Source: CAMLIZ01 sp036231905 (GTDB taxonomy: Bacteria > Pseudomonadota > Gammaproteobacteria > Burkholderiales > Burkholderiaceae_C). Taken from it: DNA of 64,000 nucleotides. The DNA lies in the NCBI RefSeq assembly GCF_036231905.1, contig NZ_JAZARE010000009.1, positions 186,001-250,000 of the forward strand. The letters run 5' to 3'. Of the stretch, positions 17,702 to 27,442 are shown piece after piece (positions within the stretch are counted from its first letter, which is position 1; the number at the start of each line of letters is the position of its first letter). Made by a program: the position numbers and the translations under genes. The notes beneath the pieces are model-generated. The model made no database searches. It saw nothing but the letters and a program-made list of their open reading frames with translations, and was not told where the DNA came from.

Positions 17702-18285
17702 GGGTCGATTGGAACCGAGGCCGGGCGCCGGTCCAGCAGCAGGGCGCACACCAGGCCTGCCAGCGCGCCGGTGGCATGCGACAGCGGCGCGATCGCGATG
17801 TCCCAGTCGGCCGGATGGCGCAGCACCGGGCCCCAGGGTGCTTCCAGCAGCACCTTGAGGGCGGCGCCCAGCAGCAGCGCCACCCCGATGGCCCGGCAGC
17901 GGCCGCGCTGGTGGCGCAGCAGGTGCCAGCCAGCCACCACCACGCCGGCATGCAGCACACCGGACAGGCCGCCGTAGAGCGCGAGCTCTGGCCGCGCCAG
18001 CAACGCCAGGTGGGTCAACGGCCAGGCGAGGCACCAGGCCGCCGCCGCACGTGGGGGTAGGGAGCCGACCACGCCCAAGGCCGCCACGAGCGCCAGGCCG
18101 GCCAGGTTGGCCAGCGCATGCCAGCGGCTGAAGTGCACGAAGGCGGCGCTCCACCAGCGCCAGGGCTGGGCGACGGCCAGCTCGGGCTGCCAGGCCAGCG
18201 CAGCCGGCGGGGCGCCCCAGGCGGCCAGCGTGCCGGTGACCAGCACCAGCGCCAGCGCCAGCCAGGCGCCGCCGCGGCCGCTCAA
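17698..18285 (-). CDS. rrtA: rhombosortase (rhomboid-type GlyGly-CTERM protease)
   Basis: This is a small six-helix intramembrane serine protease of 195 residues. Near the N-terminus WWSAAFVHFSRWHALANLAG has the conserved His and Asn of rhomboids. The catalytic serine lies in YGGLSGVLH (S108) and the catalytic histidine in PLSHATGALAG (H170). Proteins of this size and motif set are rhombosortases, which cleave C-terminal GlyGly-CTERM anchors of exported proteins. A candidate substrate, the subtilase at 48423-50498, is in this window. The start is a TTG that overlaps the glnE stop (TTGA); no ATG fits. The end overlaps the DMT gene by four bases. Confidence 0.8.
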   Translation of the reverse strand: MSGRGGAWLALALVLVTGTLAAWGAPPAALAWQPELAVAQPWRWWSAAFVHFSRWHALANLAGLALVAALGVVGSLPPRAAAAWCLAWPLTHLALLARPELALYGGLSGVLHAGVVVAGWHLLRHQRGRCRAIGVALLLGAALKVLLEAPWGPVLRHPADWDIAIAPLSHATGALAGLVCALLLDRRPASVPIDP

Positions 18286-21020
18286 CCGAAGACGGCCCGC
18301 CACAGCGCCAGCACGGCGTCGCGCTGGGTGGCCAGGGTGTCGGGCGGGAACTGAGTCGGCTGTTCGTCCAGGCGGGCGCGGTGCTGGGCACGGCGCAGTT
18401 CGCGGTAGGCATCGGCTGCCGCCTGGCCCACGCCGGCCGGCAGCAGGCCCGCGTGTTCGGCGCGCAGCAGCAGGGCGATGTTGCCGGCGTTGTCCTGCAG
18501 CTGGGCATGCGCGGCCGAATGCGACAGCACCAGCAGCTGCACCGCGAACTCGGCGTCCATCATGCCGCCCGGGCTGTGCTTCACGTCGAACAGCGCACTC
18601 GGCACCCGATGCGAGCCGCGCACCTTGTCGCGCATGGCGCGCACCTCGTCGCGCAGCGCGGCGGGATCGCGCGGTGCACACAGCACGGCCCGGCGCACAC
18701 GCTCGAAGCGTTCGGCCAGGCTGCTCATGCCGGCGCAGAAGCGCGCCCGTGTGATGGCCTGGTGCTCCCAGGTCCAGGCCGTGTTGCTGCCCCGGCCGAC
18801 CTGGTACTTCTCGAAGGAGGCCAGCGAGGTCACCAGCAGGCCGGAGTTGCCGTTGGGCCGCAGGGCGGTGTCGATGTCGAACAGCTCGCCGGCCGCGGTG
18901 CGCAGGGTGAGCCAGGGAATCAGCTTGCGCACGAAGGCGCCATACACCTCGGGCGCGCGCTCGTCCTCGTCGTCGTAGAGGAACACCACGTCCAGGTCGC
19001 TGCCGTAGCCCAGCTCCTTGCCGCCCAGCTTGCCGTAGGCGATGACGGCAAAACACGGTTCCTCGCGGTGGCGCGTCTTCAGGCGCTGCCAGCACCAGCG
19101 CAGTGTGCAGTCCAGCACCGCGTCCGCCAGGGCGGACAGGTCGTCGGCCGCCTGCTCCACCGTGATGTGGCCTTCCACGTCGCGCACCAGGGTGCGGAAC
19201 ACCTCCGCATGGTGGGCGCGGCGCAAGGTGTCCAGCAGGGCTTCTTCGTCGGCCTCGCCGGCGCGCTGCCAGGCCGCGTGGCGGGCTTCCAGGTCGGTGA
19301 TGAAACTCTCGCGCTCGAAGCGGCTGTGCACCAGGCGCTCGTCGGCCAGCTCGTCGATCACGCCGGGGTGCAGCATCAGGTAGCGCACCGGCCAGCGCGC
19401 CAGCCCCAACAGGCGCAGCAGGCGGGTCAGCACCTCGTTGCGCTCGGCCAGCAGCGCCAGGTAGCTCTCGCGCCGCAGCAGCGGCTCCACCCAGTCGATG
19501 AATCGCAGGGCTGCGTCCATCGTGCAGCATCCCGCCGACACGTTCTCGGCCACACGTTTCATCAGCTTGGCCAGGCGCAGCTTGCTCTCGTCGCGCAGGT
19601 TCTGGATGCGCGGCTGCTGGGCCCAGGCGCGCACCCGGGTGCCCAGTTCGGGCGGCAGGCGCTCGATGAAGGTTTCGCTGTCGATCGGCAGCGGCGGGCC
19701 GCCGCAGGTGCGGCAGCCGCTCTTGCCACCGCCCGGCGTGGGCGCCTGGCCGTCGTGCAGCAGGGCGTCGAACTCGGTGGCCACGAACTCGCGGATGTCG
19801 CACAGCCGGTCCAGCAGCTCGCAGGCGTCGGCATTGCAGGCCAGGTGCAGGCTCCGTGCGATCCAGCCGAGGTCGGCGTCGGCGGTGGGCAGCAGGTGGG
19901 TCTGCTGGTCGTCCAGGTACTGGATGCGGTGCTCCACCTGGCGCAGGAAGCTGTAGGCCGCCGCCAGCCGCTCGGCGGTGCCCGCCTTCATCAGCCCGTG
20001 GTCGGTAAGGCGCTGCAGGCCCTTGAGCGTGGACCGGGTGCGGATCTCGGGGAACTGCCCGCCGCGCACCACCAGCAGCAGCTGCACGATGAATTCGATC
20101 TCGCGGATGCCGCCGCGCGACAGCTTCACGTCGTTGGCGCGCTCCGGCCGCCCGGCGGCGCGGCGCTGGGCTTCCTCGCGGATCTTGCGGTGCAGCTGGC
20201 GCAGGCCCTCGAACACGCCGTAGTCCAGGTACTTGCGATAGACGAAGGGCGTGACCAGCGAGCGCAGCGCCAGGGCGCGTCCGCTGTCGACCGCGCTGCG
20301 CGGCGCCACCACCCGGCTCTTGAGCCAGGCAAAACGTTCCCATTCGCGGCCCTGGACCTGGAAGTACTCCTCCAGCATGGGCAAGCTCACCACCGGTGGG
20401 CCGGAGTTGCCGTTGGGCCGCAGGGCCAGGTCCACCCGGAACACGAAACCATCGTCGGTGGTGTCGCCGATCAGCGCATACAGCCTGCGCGCCACCTTGG
20501 TGAAGTACTCGTGGGCACTGATCACCTCCGGCCCGGTGGTCTGCCCGTCTTCCTCGTAGACGTAGATGAGGTCGATGTCGGAGGACACGTTGAGCTCGCG
20601 CGCGCCCAGCTTGCCCATGCCGACGATCCAGAAGTCGATGCGTTCGCCGGCCGGTGTCAGCGGGGTGCCATGGCGTTCGTCCTCCTCGGCGCGGGCGGCG
20701 GCCAGGGCGCGCTCCAGCGTCACTTCGGCCAGCGTGGTCATGGTGGCCGTCACGTCGTCCAGGGTGGCGGCCTGCTCCAGGTCCAGCACGGCGATGCGCT
20801 CGAGCACCACCTGGCGCGCCACCCGCAGCGCCGAGGGCAGGGCGCGGCCATCGGCTTGCAGGCGGTCGATGAGGGCGTTGATCGCGGCGGCGTCGGGCCG
20901 GCCGGACGGCAGCAGCGCCAGTTCAGCGGCAAAACGCCGGCGGATGCGCTGCACGAAGCGGCTGTGCTCGGCCAGGGCGTCGGCCGTGGAAAAAGGCAGT
21001 GCGTTGCTGATGGAACCCAT
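18282..21020 (-). CDS. glnE: bifunctional glutamine synthetase adenylyltransferase/deadenylylase
   Basis: GlnE adds AMP to or removes AMP from glutamine synthetase in response to PII signals and so controls ammonium assimilation. The protein has 912 residues, a little shorter than the enterobacterial form. Two nucleotidyltransferase domains are visible: the N-terminal one with GKLGARELNVSSDIDLIYVY and the C-terminal one with YGKLGGKELGYGSDLDVVFLY. The region RGGIREIEFIVQLLLVVRGG between them is also typical. The ATG at 21020 (MGSISNAL) is preferred; the frame stays open further upstream but without recognisable sequence. It is divergent from yhdP and is the first gene of a glnE-rrtA-DMT unit. 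Confidence 0.95.
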   Translation of the reverse strand: MGSISNALPFSTADALAEHSRFVQRIRRRFAAELALLPSGRPDAAAINALIDRLQADGRALPSALRVARQVVLERIAVLDLEQAATLDDVTATMTTLAEVTLERALAAARAEEDERHGTPLTPAGERIDFWIVGMGKLGARELNVSSDIDLIYVYEEDGQTTGPEVISAHEYFTKVARRLYALIGDTTDDGFVFRVDLALRPNGNSGPPVVSLPMLEEYFQVQGREWERFAWLKSRVVAPRSAVDSGRALALRSLVTPFVYRKYLDYGVFEGLRQLHRKIREEAQRRAAGRPERANDVKLSRGGIREIEFIVQLLLVVRGGQFPEIRTRSTLKGLQRLTDHGLMKAGTAERLAAAYSFLRQVEHRIQYLDDQQTHLLPTADADLGWIARSLHLACNADACELLDRLCDIREFVATEFDALLHDGQAPTPGGGKSGCRTCGGPPLPIDSETFIERLPPELGTRVRAWAQQPRIQNLRDESKLRLAKLMKRVAENVSAGCCTMDAALRFIDWVEPLLRRESYLALLAERNEVLTRLLRLLGLARWPVRYLMLHPGVIDELADERLVHSRFERESFITDLEARHAAWQRAGEADEEALLDTLRRAHHAEVFRTLVRDVEGHITVEQAADDLSALADAVLDCTLRWCWQRLKTRHREEPCFAVIAYGKLGGKELGYGSDLDVVFLYDDEDERAPEVYGAFVRKLIPWLTLRTAAGELFDIDTALRPNGNSGLLVTSLASFEKYQVGRGSNTAWTWEHQAITRARFCAGMSSLAERFERVRRAVLCAPRDPAALRDEVRAMRDKVRGSHRVPSALFDVKHSPGGMMDAEFAVQLLVLSHSAAHAQLQDNAGNIALLLRAEHAGLLPAGVGQAAADAYRELRRAQHRARLDEQPTQFPPDTLATQRDAVLALWRAVFG

Positions 21021-21166
21021 GGTCTCGGGTTGGGTCACTTGCTGGATAATTCCGCTCACCGTGTCATGCCCATCGCTCGCACCGCGGAAAAACCGCTTCG
21101 GTGCCCAGCTCCTGCTGCGCGATGGCCGGCTGCTGACGATGTTTCGGCCGGTGTCCCAACATCCTG

Positions 21167-24100
21167 ATGCCTCCATCCTTGCCTGACACGGCCCCTCTTC
21201 CCTCAGAGCGCTTCGAGCCGCGGCATAAGTCACGCCGCTGGCTCGGCTGGCGTGCAGTGGCGCGTTTCGGGCTGGCCCTGGTGCTGGCCGCCTGGAGCTT
21301 ATTGCTGCTCGCGTGGCTGACACTGCACTGGGGGATTTTGCCGCACGTCAACGAATGGCGGCCCCAGGTGGAAGCCCGCGCCAGCGCGGCCTTGGGCGTG
21401 CCGGTGCGCATCGGCCGCATCGAGGTGCAGTCCCAGGGCTGGGTGCCGGCCCTGCGCCTGCAGGACGTGACCCTGCTCGATCCCCAGGGCCGCGAGGCGC
21501 TGCGCCTGCCGCGTGTGGCGGCCGCGGTGTCGGCCCGTTCGCTGTTCACCCTGAGCCTGCGCTTCGAGCAGCTGCTGATCGAAGGCGCCCGCCTGGAAGT
21601 GCGGCGCGACGCACAGGGGCGCCTGTTCGTCGCGGGCCTGCAGGTCAAGGGCGGGGCCGGCGACGGCGGCGATGTGGCGGCGGACTGGTTCTTCGAGCAG
21701 CATGAGTTCGTCATCCGCCACGGCAGCCTGCGCTGGGTGGACGAGCAGGCGGGTGCCGGTGCGTTGGAGCTGGCCGACGTGGACCTGGTGGTACGCAACG
21801 GGCTGAAGCACCATGCGATGCGCTTGGACGCCACGCCGCCGGCCGAGTGGGGCAGCCGGTTTTCGCTGCGCGGCCGTTTCACCCAGCCGCTGCTGGCACG
21901 CCATGGCGACTGGTCGCGTTGGAGCGGCACGCTGCATGCGCAGCTGCCGCAGGCCGACGTGCGCCAGCTGCGCCGCCATGTGGCGCTGCCCTTCGAGTTG
22001 ACCGAAGGCGAGGGTGCGCTGCGGGCCTGGATCGACGTGGAACGCGGCCAGGCGCAGGCCGCCACCGTGGACCTGGCGCTCAATGCGGTGAACCTGCGCC
22101 TGCGGCGCGACCTGCAGCCGCTGGAGCTGGACCGCGTGCACGGCCGCATCAGCGCGCGCCGCGACAAGACCGGCGTGCAGCTGGCGGCCGACAACCTGAG
22201 CTTCGTCACCGCCGCAGGCCAGGCGTGGCCGCGCGGCAACATGAAGCTCGCCTGGCTGCAGCGCCAGGACGCGCCGGACCAGCCGGTCACCGGCGGCGTG
22301 TTCACGGCGGACCAGCTCGATCTCAACCTGATGGCGGAGGTGGCCGAGCGCCTGCCGCTGGGGACGGCGGTGCACAAGCTCATCGACCCGCTGGCCGCGC
22401 GCGGCCAGGTGCACGGCCTGTCGGCACGCTGGGACGGGCCGCTGGACGCCCCCGCGCACTACCAGGTGAAGGCGCGCCTGGCGGGCCTGTCCATCGCCGC
22501 GCTGCCGGCGGCCGACCCGCATGCGGCCGGCCGGCCGGGCTGGCGCAACGCCAATGTCGAACTGCGCGCCACCGAGTCGGGTGGCGACGCCACCATCAGC
22601 CTGATCGACGGCGCCATGGTGTTTCCGGGTGTGTTCGAGCAGCAGGAGGTGCCGCTGGAGCGCTTCGATGCCCGCGTGAGCTGGCAACTCGACCGCCCCC
22701 GCAAGGCGCCGCCCGGCACGCCGCCGGCGCTGACCGTGGAGCTCAAGAACGTGCGCTTCGCCAACGCCGAGGCGGCCGGCGAGTTCGACGCCACCTGGCG
22801 CACCGGCGCGGGCGCGGCCGACCGCTACCCGGGCGTGTTGCAGCTGAGCGGGCAGTTGAGCCGCGGCGCGGCCACCAGCGTGGCGCGCTACCTGCCGCTG
22901 GGCATACCCGCGTCCACCCGGCAGTACGTGGCCAGCGCGGTGCGCGGGGGCCGCATCGATGCGGCCAGCTTCCGCGTCAAGGGCAAGCTCCAGCAGTTTC
23001 CGTTTGCGAATGCGCGCGAAGGCGAGTTCCGCATCGCGGGCCATGTGTCGGACGTGGATTTCGCCTACGTGCCCGGCTCGGCAGGCACAGCACCGCCCTG
23101 GCCGGCGTTCAGCAAGGTCGCCGGCGAGCTGGTGTTCGACCGCGACTCGATGCAGATCCACCAGGCCCAGGCCAGCGTCGGCGGGTATGAGCTCAGCCGG
23201 GTGGAAGGCGGCATCCGCAGCCTGGGCCACAAGCCGGTGCTGGTGATCGAGGGCCAGGGACGCGGGGCGCTGGCCGATGCCCTGCGTTTCGTCAATGCCA
23301 CGCCGATCGCCGACTGGACCGACCAGGCCTTGCGCACCGCCACGGGCAGCGGCATGAGCGAGCTGCGCCTGGCGCTGGCGCTGCCGCTGGAGGACATGGC
23401 GCGTTCCACCGTGAAGGGCACGCTCAGCCTGCTGGGCAATGACGTGCGCATGCGTGCGGACCTCCCGCTGCTGGCCGGCGCGCGCGGGCGCATCGCGTTC
23501 GGCCACAAGGGCTTCACCCTGCACAACGTGAGCGCGCGGGCGCTGGGCGGGGAGTTGGTGCTGGAGGGCGGCACCCAGGCGGATGGCGCGCTGCGCATCC
23601 AGGCGGACGGCACGGCCAGCGCCGACGGCTTGCGCCGCACGGCGGAGGTGCCCGTGCTCGCCCGCATGGCGGCCTCGTTCAGCGGCCAGACCGCCTACCG
23701 GCTCACCGTGAGCAGCCACACGGGCCGCACCGAGCTGAGCCTCAGCAGCCCGCTCACCGGCCTGGCGCTGGACCTGCCGGCGCCCCTGCGCAAGAGCGCT
23801 GAAGCGGCGTTGCCGCTGCGCATCCAGCTGCAGCCGGGGGCGGACAGCACACGGCCGCGCGACAGCCTGCGCATCGAGCTCGGCCAGGTGCTGCAGGCGA
23901 ACTACCAGCGCGACCTGGCGCATGAGCAGCCCCAGGTCACCAGCGGCGCCGTCGGCGTGATGGAGCCGGCGCCCGCGCCGGTGGCCGGCGTGGCGGCCAA
24001 CGTCAACCTCGGCAGCTTCGACGCCGATGCATGGCGCCAGCTGCTCGACCGCTGGACCGACGACGGCAGCCGGCCGCGCACCGGCACCGAGGCGCCCGCC

Positions 24101-25306
24101 GGCGACCCTGCGCCCTGGGCAGCCTACCTGCCCCGCCAGCTGGCGGTGCGGGCGCAGGAGCTGCGCCTGGGTGGGCGCCGCCTCACCCAGCTGGTGGGCC
24201 ATGTGGCGGCGCTGCCAGGGGACGCCGGCTGGCGCGCGCAGCTGGTGGCCGAGCAGCTGGCTGGCACGCTGGACTACCGGCCCTCCGGCAATGCGGGCGC
24301 CGGGCGGGTGCATGCCCGGCTGACGCGGCTGACCCTGCCGCCATCCGAGGTGGCATCGGTGGAAAGCCTGCTCGACCAGGCGCCGGCCAGCGTGCCCGCG
24401 CTGGACATCGTGGTGGACGACTTCGAGCTCAATGGCAAGCGCCTGGGCAAGCTGGAGGTGGAGGCGGTGAACCGGGCCGAGGGCGGGGCGCGCGACTGGC
24501 GCCTGGCCAAGCTCAACCTCGGCACGCCGGAGGCGCAGCTGCAGGCCAGCGGCCACTGGAGCCCCAGCGCCACGCCGGGCGGGCGCCGCGTGATGGTGCT
24601 CAATTTCAAGCTCGACGTGGCCGACAGCGGGGCGCTGCTGCAGCGCCTGGGCACACCGGGCGCGCTCAAGGGGGGCAAGGGCCAACTGCAGGGCCAGGTG
24701 TCATGGCAGGGCTCGCCGTTCACGCTGGACTACCGCAGCATGAATGGCCAGCTCAAGGTGGCGCTGGACCAGGGCCAGTTCCTCAAGGCCGGCGCGGGGG
24801 CGGCGCGGCTGCTGGGCGTGCTGAGCCTGCAGTCGCTGCCGCGCCGCCTGGTGCTGGACTTCCGCGACCTCTTCGAGGAAGGCTTCGCCTTCGACAACGT
24901 GAGCGGCGACGTGCGCATCCACGACGGCGTGGCCAGCAGCAACAACCTGCGCATGCGCGGCGTGCAGGCGGTGGTGCTGATGGAAGGCGAGGCCGACCTG
25001 CAGCGCGAGACCCAGGACCTGCGCGTGATCGTGGTGCCGGAGATCAACGCCGGCACCGCATCGCTCGCCTATGCGGCCATCAACCCGGTGGTCGGCCTGA
25101 GCACCTTCGTGGCCCAGCTCTTCCTGCGCAAGCCGCTGATGCAGGCGGGCACGCGCGAATTCCACGTCACCGGGCCGTGGGACGATCCGAAGGTGGTGCG
25201 GGTGGAGCGCAAGCTCACCGATCCGCTGCCGGACATGGACCCGGCGCCCGAAGCCAGGGTGCCCTCGCCGCAGGCGCGCAACGAGCCGACGGCCGTACCG
25301 GAGTAG
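21167..25306 (+). CDS. yhdP: YhdP family AsmA-like protein (phospholipid transport)
   Basis: The protein has 1379 residues. One N-terminal membrane helix (about 30-55, FGLALVLAAWSLLLLAWLTLHWG) anchors a very long beta-rich periplasmic region, as in the AsmA-like bridge proteins YhdP/TamB/YdbH that move phospholipids toward the outer membrane. The C-terminal 200 residues contain the AsmA-type block (KGGKGQLQGQVSWQGSPFTL, then FDNVSGDVRIHDGVA, MRGVQAVVLMEGEADL). The length is slightly above the E. coli protein. The last part (PDMDPAPEARVPSPQARN) is low-complexity. It is divergent from glnE across 146 bases. Confidence 0.9.
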   Translation: MPPSLPDTAPLPSERFEPRHKSRRWLGWRAVARFGLALVLAAWSLLLLAWLTLHWGILPHVNEWRPQVEARASAALGVPVRIGRIEVQSQGWVPALRLQDVTLLDPQGREALRLPRVAAAVSARSLFTLSLRFEQLLIEGARLEVRRDAQGRLFVAGLQVKGGAGDGGDVAADWFFEQHEFVIRHGSLRWVDEQAGAGALELADVDLVVRNGLKHHAMRLDATPPAEWGSRFSLRGRFTQPLLARHGDWSRWSGTLHAQLPQADVRQLRRHVALPFELTEGEGALRAWIDVERGQAQAATVDLALNAVNLRLRRDLQPLELDRVHGRISARRDKTGVQLAADNLSFVTAAGQAWPRGNMKLAWLQRQDAPDQPVTGGVFTADQLDLNLMAEVAERLPLGTAVHKLIDPLAARGQVHGLSARWDGPLDAPAHYQVKARLAGLSIAALPAADPHAAGRPGWRNANVELRATESGGDATISLIDGAMVFPGVFEQQEVPLERFDARVSWQLDRPRKAPPGTPPALTVELKNVRFANAEAAGEFDATWRTGAGAADRYPGVLQLSGQLSRGAATSVARYLPLGIPASTRQYVASAVRGGRIDAASFRVKGKLQQFPFANAREGEFRIAGHVSDVDFAYVPGSAGTAPPWPAFSKVAGELVFDRDSMQIHQAQASVGGYELSRVEGGIRSLGHKPVLVIEGQGRGALADALRFVNATPIADWTDQALRTATGSGMSELRLALALPLEDMARSTVKGTLSLLGNDVRMRADLPLLAGARGRIAFGHKGFTLHNVSARALGGELVLEGGTQADGALRIQADGTASADGLRRTAEVPVLARMAASFSGQTAYRLTVSSHTGRTELSLSSPLTGLALDLPAPLRKSAEAALPLRIQLQPGADSTRPRDSLRIELGQVLQANYQRDLAHEQPQVTSGAVGVMEPAPAPVAGVAANVNLGSFDADAWRQLLDRWTDDGSRPRTGTEAPAGDPAPWAAYLPRQLAVRAQELRLGGRRLTQLVGHVAALPGDAGWRAQLVAEQLAGTLDYRPSGNAGAGRVHARLTRLTLPPSEVASVESLLDQAPASVPALDIVVDDFELNGKRLGKLEVEAVNRAEGGARDWRLAKLNLGTPEAQLQASGHWSPSATPGGRRVMVLNFKLDVADSGALLQRLGTPGALKGGKGQLQGQVSWQGSPFTLDYRSMNGQLKVALDQGQFLKAGAGAARLLGVLSLQSLPRRLVLDFRDLFEEGFAFDNVSGDVRIHDGVASSNNLRMRGVQAVVLMEGEADLQRETQDLRVIVVPEINAGTASLAYAAINPVVGLSTFVAQLFLRKPLMQAGTREFHVTGPWDDPKVVRVERKLTDPLPDMDPAPEARVPSPQARNEPTAVPE

Positions 25307-25337
25307 TCTTGGCCCTTCAACCCACCGTGAGCCGCCC

Positions 25338-26153
25338 ATGAAAGTCGCTGCCCTTCAGATGGTGTCCACGCCCGACGTGCAGCGCAACCTGGTGGCCGCC
25401 GACCGGCTCATCACCCAGGCGGCGGTGGCCGGTGCGCAGCTGGTGGTGCTGCCCGAATACTTCTGCTTCATGGGCGCGCAGGACCGCGACAAGCTCGGCA
25501 TCGCCGAAGAGGCCGGCCGCGGGCCGATCCAGAGCTTCCTCAGCTCGCAGGCCCGCATGCACGGCCTGTGGGTGATCGGCGGCACGGTGCCCTTGCGCAG
25601 CGGCGATGAGCGCAAGCTGCGCAACAGCTGCTGCGTCTACGGGCCGGACGGGCAGCTGGCCGCACGCTACGACAAGCTGCACCTGTTCCGCTACCGCAAC
25701 GACGCCGGCGAGGACTACGACGAAGGCCGTGTGCTACAGGCCGGCGACAAGCCGGTGGCGGCCACGGTGCGGGCCGCGGACGACGACTGGCGCATCGCAC
25801 TCAGCATCTGCTACGACCTGCGTTTCCCCGAGCTCTACCGCGGGCTGATGACACCGCCTTGCGACCTGATCAGCATGCCGGCCGCCTTCACCTACACCAC
25901 CGGCCGTGCGCACTGGGAGCTGCTGCTGCGCGCCCGCGCGGTGGAGAACCAGTGCTACGTGATCGCGGCGGCGCAGGGTGGGCAGCATGAAAACGGCCGC
26001 CGCACCTGGGGCCACAGCATGGTGGTCGATCCCTGGGGCGAGGTGCTCGCGGTGTGCGAGGAAGGCGAAGGTTTGGCGATCGCGGAGCTGAACAAGGCGC
26101 GCATCACCACCGTGCGGCAGCAGCTGCCGGCGCTGTCGCACCGCCGCTGCTGA
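25338..26153 (+). CDS. carbon-nitrogen hydrolase (Nit1/NitB-like amidase)
   Basis: The protein has 271 residues. The Glu-Lys-Cys triad of the nitrilase superfamily is visible: E in VVLPEYFCF (about 43), K in ARYDKLHLF (about 115) and C in LSICYDLRFPELYRG (about 157). RAVENQCYVIAAAQ and the HS in WGHSMVVDPWG follow. The set fits Nit1-type enzymes that hydrolyse deaminated glutathione, a metabolite-repair step; other omega-amidases cannot be excluded. It begins 31 bases after yhdP on the same strand and is probably cotranscribed. Confidence 0.88.
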   Translation: MKVAALQMVSTPDVQRNLVAADRLITQAAVAGAQLVVLPEYFCFMGAQDRDKLGIAEEAGRGPIQSFLSSQARMHGLWVIGGTVPLRSGDERKLRNSCCVYGPDGQLAARYDKLHLFRYRNDAGEDYDEGRVLQAGDKPVAATVRAADDDWRIALSICYDLRFPELYRGLMTPPCDLISMPAAFTYTTGRAHWELLLRARAVENQCYVIAAAQGGQHENGRRTWGHSMVVDPWGEVLAVCEEGEGLAIAELNKARITTVRQQLPALSHRRC

Positions 26154-26159
26154 GCGGGC

Positions 26160-27350
26160 TCAACGCCGGCCGAACATCATCTGGCGGGCGAGCAGGGACT
26201 TCACCGGCCCGGCGAGTTGCAAGGCGGTCAGGCCCAGCCCCCGCGCGGCGGCGAGCCCCGGCGCCTTCCAGGTGAAGCTGCGGGCGAGGAAGTCGGTGGC
26301 CGCGATCATGCTCCAGCGGTCCGGTGCACGGCGCCATTCCAGGCGCCTCAGCGTGGCCTCCAGCGTGTCGGCGGTCTGTATCGCATCCACCAGTTCATAC
26401 GCATCGCGCAGGCCCAGGTTCAGGCCCTGGCCGGCCACCGGATGCAGCGTCTGCGCCGCGTTGCCGATGCGCACCGTGCGGCCGGACACCAGGGTGCGCT
26501 CCGCGTTCAACCCCAGAGGAAAGGCCTTCAGCGGTGTGATGCCCACCAGCCGGCCTGCAGCAGCGGGGAAGATGGTGTTCAGCACCGCCAGTCGCTGGGT
26601 ATCGCTCAAATCGTGCACCGGATCGTCGTCGCTGGGCACGCACCACACCAGCGCCGCGCGCAGCAGGCCGTCGTCGGTGGGCTTCAGCGGCAGCAGGGCG
26701 GCCGGGCCGTGGCGGGTGAAGCGCTCGAAGGCCACGCCCGGCTGCGCGCCCGATAGCGTGACCTGGCCCACCCAGGCGGTCTGGCCGTAAGGTGAGGCGA
26801 GCGCCTTGCGCGCCTGCTCGGAGAACACACCGCCTTCGGCCACCACCGCCAGGTCGAAAGGCTCCGCAATGCCGGCGTCCACCTCCACGCCGCCAGCCAG
26901 CGGCTTCAGCCCTTGCACCGCGGTGCCGAAGCGTGAGCGCAGCCGCTGCGGGAAACGCTGCACTTCCGCTTCCCAGGCCTTCTGAAGGGGCGCCACCACC
27001 GCGCCATAGGTGAGCACCGCGCCCAGCATGGGTACCGCCTCGTCGATCGCGCGGATGCGCACCTGCGGCTCGCCCAGCGGCGTGGCCAGCGACGGCGGTG
27101 CCTGCGACACATGCACCTCGGCGATCGGCTGCGCGTGGCGGCCGTCCCAGGCATTCAGGCGCTTGAGCAGCTGCACGCTGCCCAGCGACAAGGCCAGGGT
27201 GCGCGGGTCGCCGGCCACGTCCTTGTCGGCCGGCCGGGCGTCGAACACGGTCACCTGCGCCTGCGGCAGGCTGCGCGCGGCGTGCAGGGCCAGGGCCAGC
27301 CCCACCGGGCCGGCGCCGACGACGGCGAGATTCAAACGTGCGAGTTTCAT
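26160..27350 (-). CDS. UbiH/COQ6-family FAD-dependent monooxygenase
   Basis: The protein has 396 residues. N-terminal FAD fold: LNLAVVGAGPVGLALALHAA (GxGxxG). The middle has the GDPRTLALS motif (DG/GD-type) and the C-terminal FAD site is IGNAAQTLHPVAGQGLNLGLRD, typical of ubiquinone ring hydroxylases UbiH/UbiF/UbiI. Which ring position it hydroxylates cannot be told from sequence alone. It is convergent with the amidase gene, with 6 bases between the stops. The ATG at 27350 begins MKLARLNLAV. Confidence 0.88.
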   Translation of the reverse strand: MKLARLNLAVVGAGPVGLALALHAARSLPQAQVTVFDARPADKDVAGDPRTLALSLGSVQLLKRLNAWDGRHAQPIAEVHVSQAPPSLATPLGEPQVRIRAIDEAVPMLGAVLTYGAVVAPLQKAWEAEVQRFPQRLRSRFGTAVQGLKPLAGGVEVDAGIAEPFDLAVVAEGGVFSEQARKALASPYGQTAWVGQVTLSGAQPGVAFERFTRHGPAALLPLKPTDDGLLRAALVWCVPSDDDPVHDLSDTQRLAVLNTIFPAAAGRLVGITPLKAFPLGLNAERTLVSGRTVRIGNAAQTLHPVAGQGLNLGLRDAYELVDAIQTADTLEATLRRLEWRRAPDRWSMIAATDFLARSFTWKAPGLAAARGLGLTALQLAGPVKSLLARQMMFGRR

Positions 27351-27442
27351 GCGGCCACCCTTTCCTGGGGATCGTGCGGTGCGTCCCCACGCGTATTATT
27401 CGCCGCACCCCGACAGCCGTCGGACACGAGGAGCACGCCGCC

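Noticed and set aside
21299..24685. Long minus-strand frame opposite yhdP (1128 residues)
   Set aside because: Antisense shadow with His/Arg/Gln/Ala bias; yhdP on the plus strand carries the membrane anchor and AsmA-type end.
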